Shown here one piece after another: positions 6,203 to 6,222 of a stretch of 6,222 bases of DNA. The notes beneath the pieces were generated by a model. The model saw only the letters and a list, made by a program, of their open reading frames with translations. It was not told the DNA's origin and made no database searches. Source of the stretch: an uncultured Oscillospiraceae bacterium. Its GTDB lineage: Bacteria; Bacillota; Clostridia; Oscillospirales; Ruminococcaceae. Where the stretch lies: positions 1 to 6,222 of the forward strand of contig USOZ01000113.1 of assembly GCA_900556525.1 (NCBI GenBank). The letters run 5' to 3'. Position 1 is the first letter of the stretch. The number at the start of each line of letters is the position of its first letter. A program made the position numbers and the translations under genes.

Positions 6203-6222
6203 CGCACGTAGATGTGGCTATG

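Overview
The window looks like chromosomal DNA of a low-to-mid-GC Gram-positive anaerobe, most plausibly a gut Clostridia member of the Ruminococcaceae/Oscillospiraceae type. This is inferred from consensus sigma-A-like promoters, strong AGGAGG ribosome binding sites, AT-rich intergenic DNA, and the gene families present: a YtrA-type GntR regulator with a short ABC cassette, and an msm/Ugp-like sugar permease pair. No species is assigned. No RNA gene, CRISPR array, insertion sequence or phage gene was recognised.

Layout. (1) Positions 1-415, minus strand: the N-terminal 138 codons of a CPA2/Kef-type monovalent cation:proton antiporter, cut by the window edge. (2) Positions 416-669: a divergent intergenic region with one good promoter per direction, plus a perfect 10-bp inverted repeat over the predicted start site of the rightward promoter. 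(3) Positions 670-4122, plus strand: a tightly coupled three-gene operon. It encodes a GntR/YtrA-family repressor (TTG start), an ABC ATPase (GTG start, 4-bp overlap) and a 736-residue polytopic permease (20-bp overlap) with a soluble C-terminal region of about 375 residues. (4) Positions 4123-4287: a convergent intergenic region with a 41-nt hairpin. (5) Positions 4288-6131, minus strand: two carbohydrate ABC transporter permeases, MalG-like and MalF-like, translationally coupled. (6) Positions 6132-6222: upstream leader DNA with a perfect 33-bp palindrome.

Working together. The GntR protein probably represses its own operon by binding the operator that overlaps the transcription start. An unidentified ligand or envelope stress would then release the ATPase/permease pair, as proposed for ytr-type operons. 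The two minus-strand permeases form the membrane channel of a sugar importer. Its binding protein is probably encoded just beyond 6222. No dedicated ATPase gene follows, so a shared MsmK/MsmX-type ATPase encoded elsewhere is likely.

Nothing here is clearly a new system. The least explained items are the long soluble domain of the permease and the 33-bp palindrome in front of the sugar permease genes.
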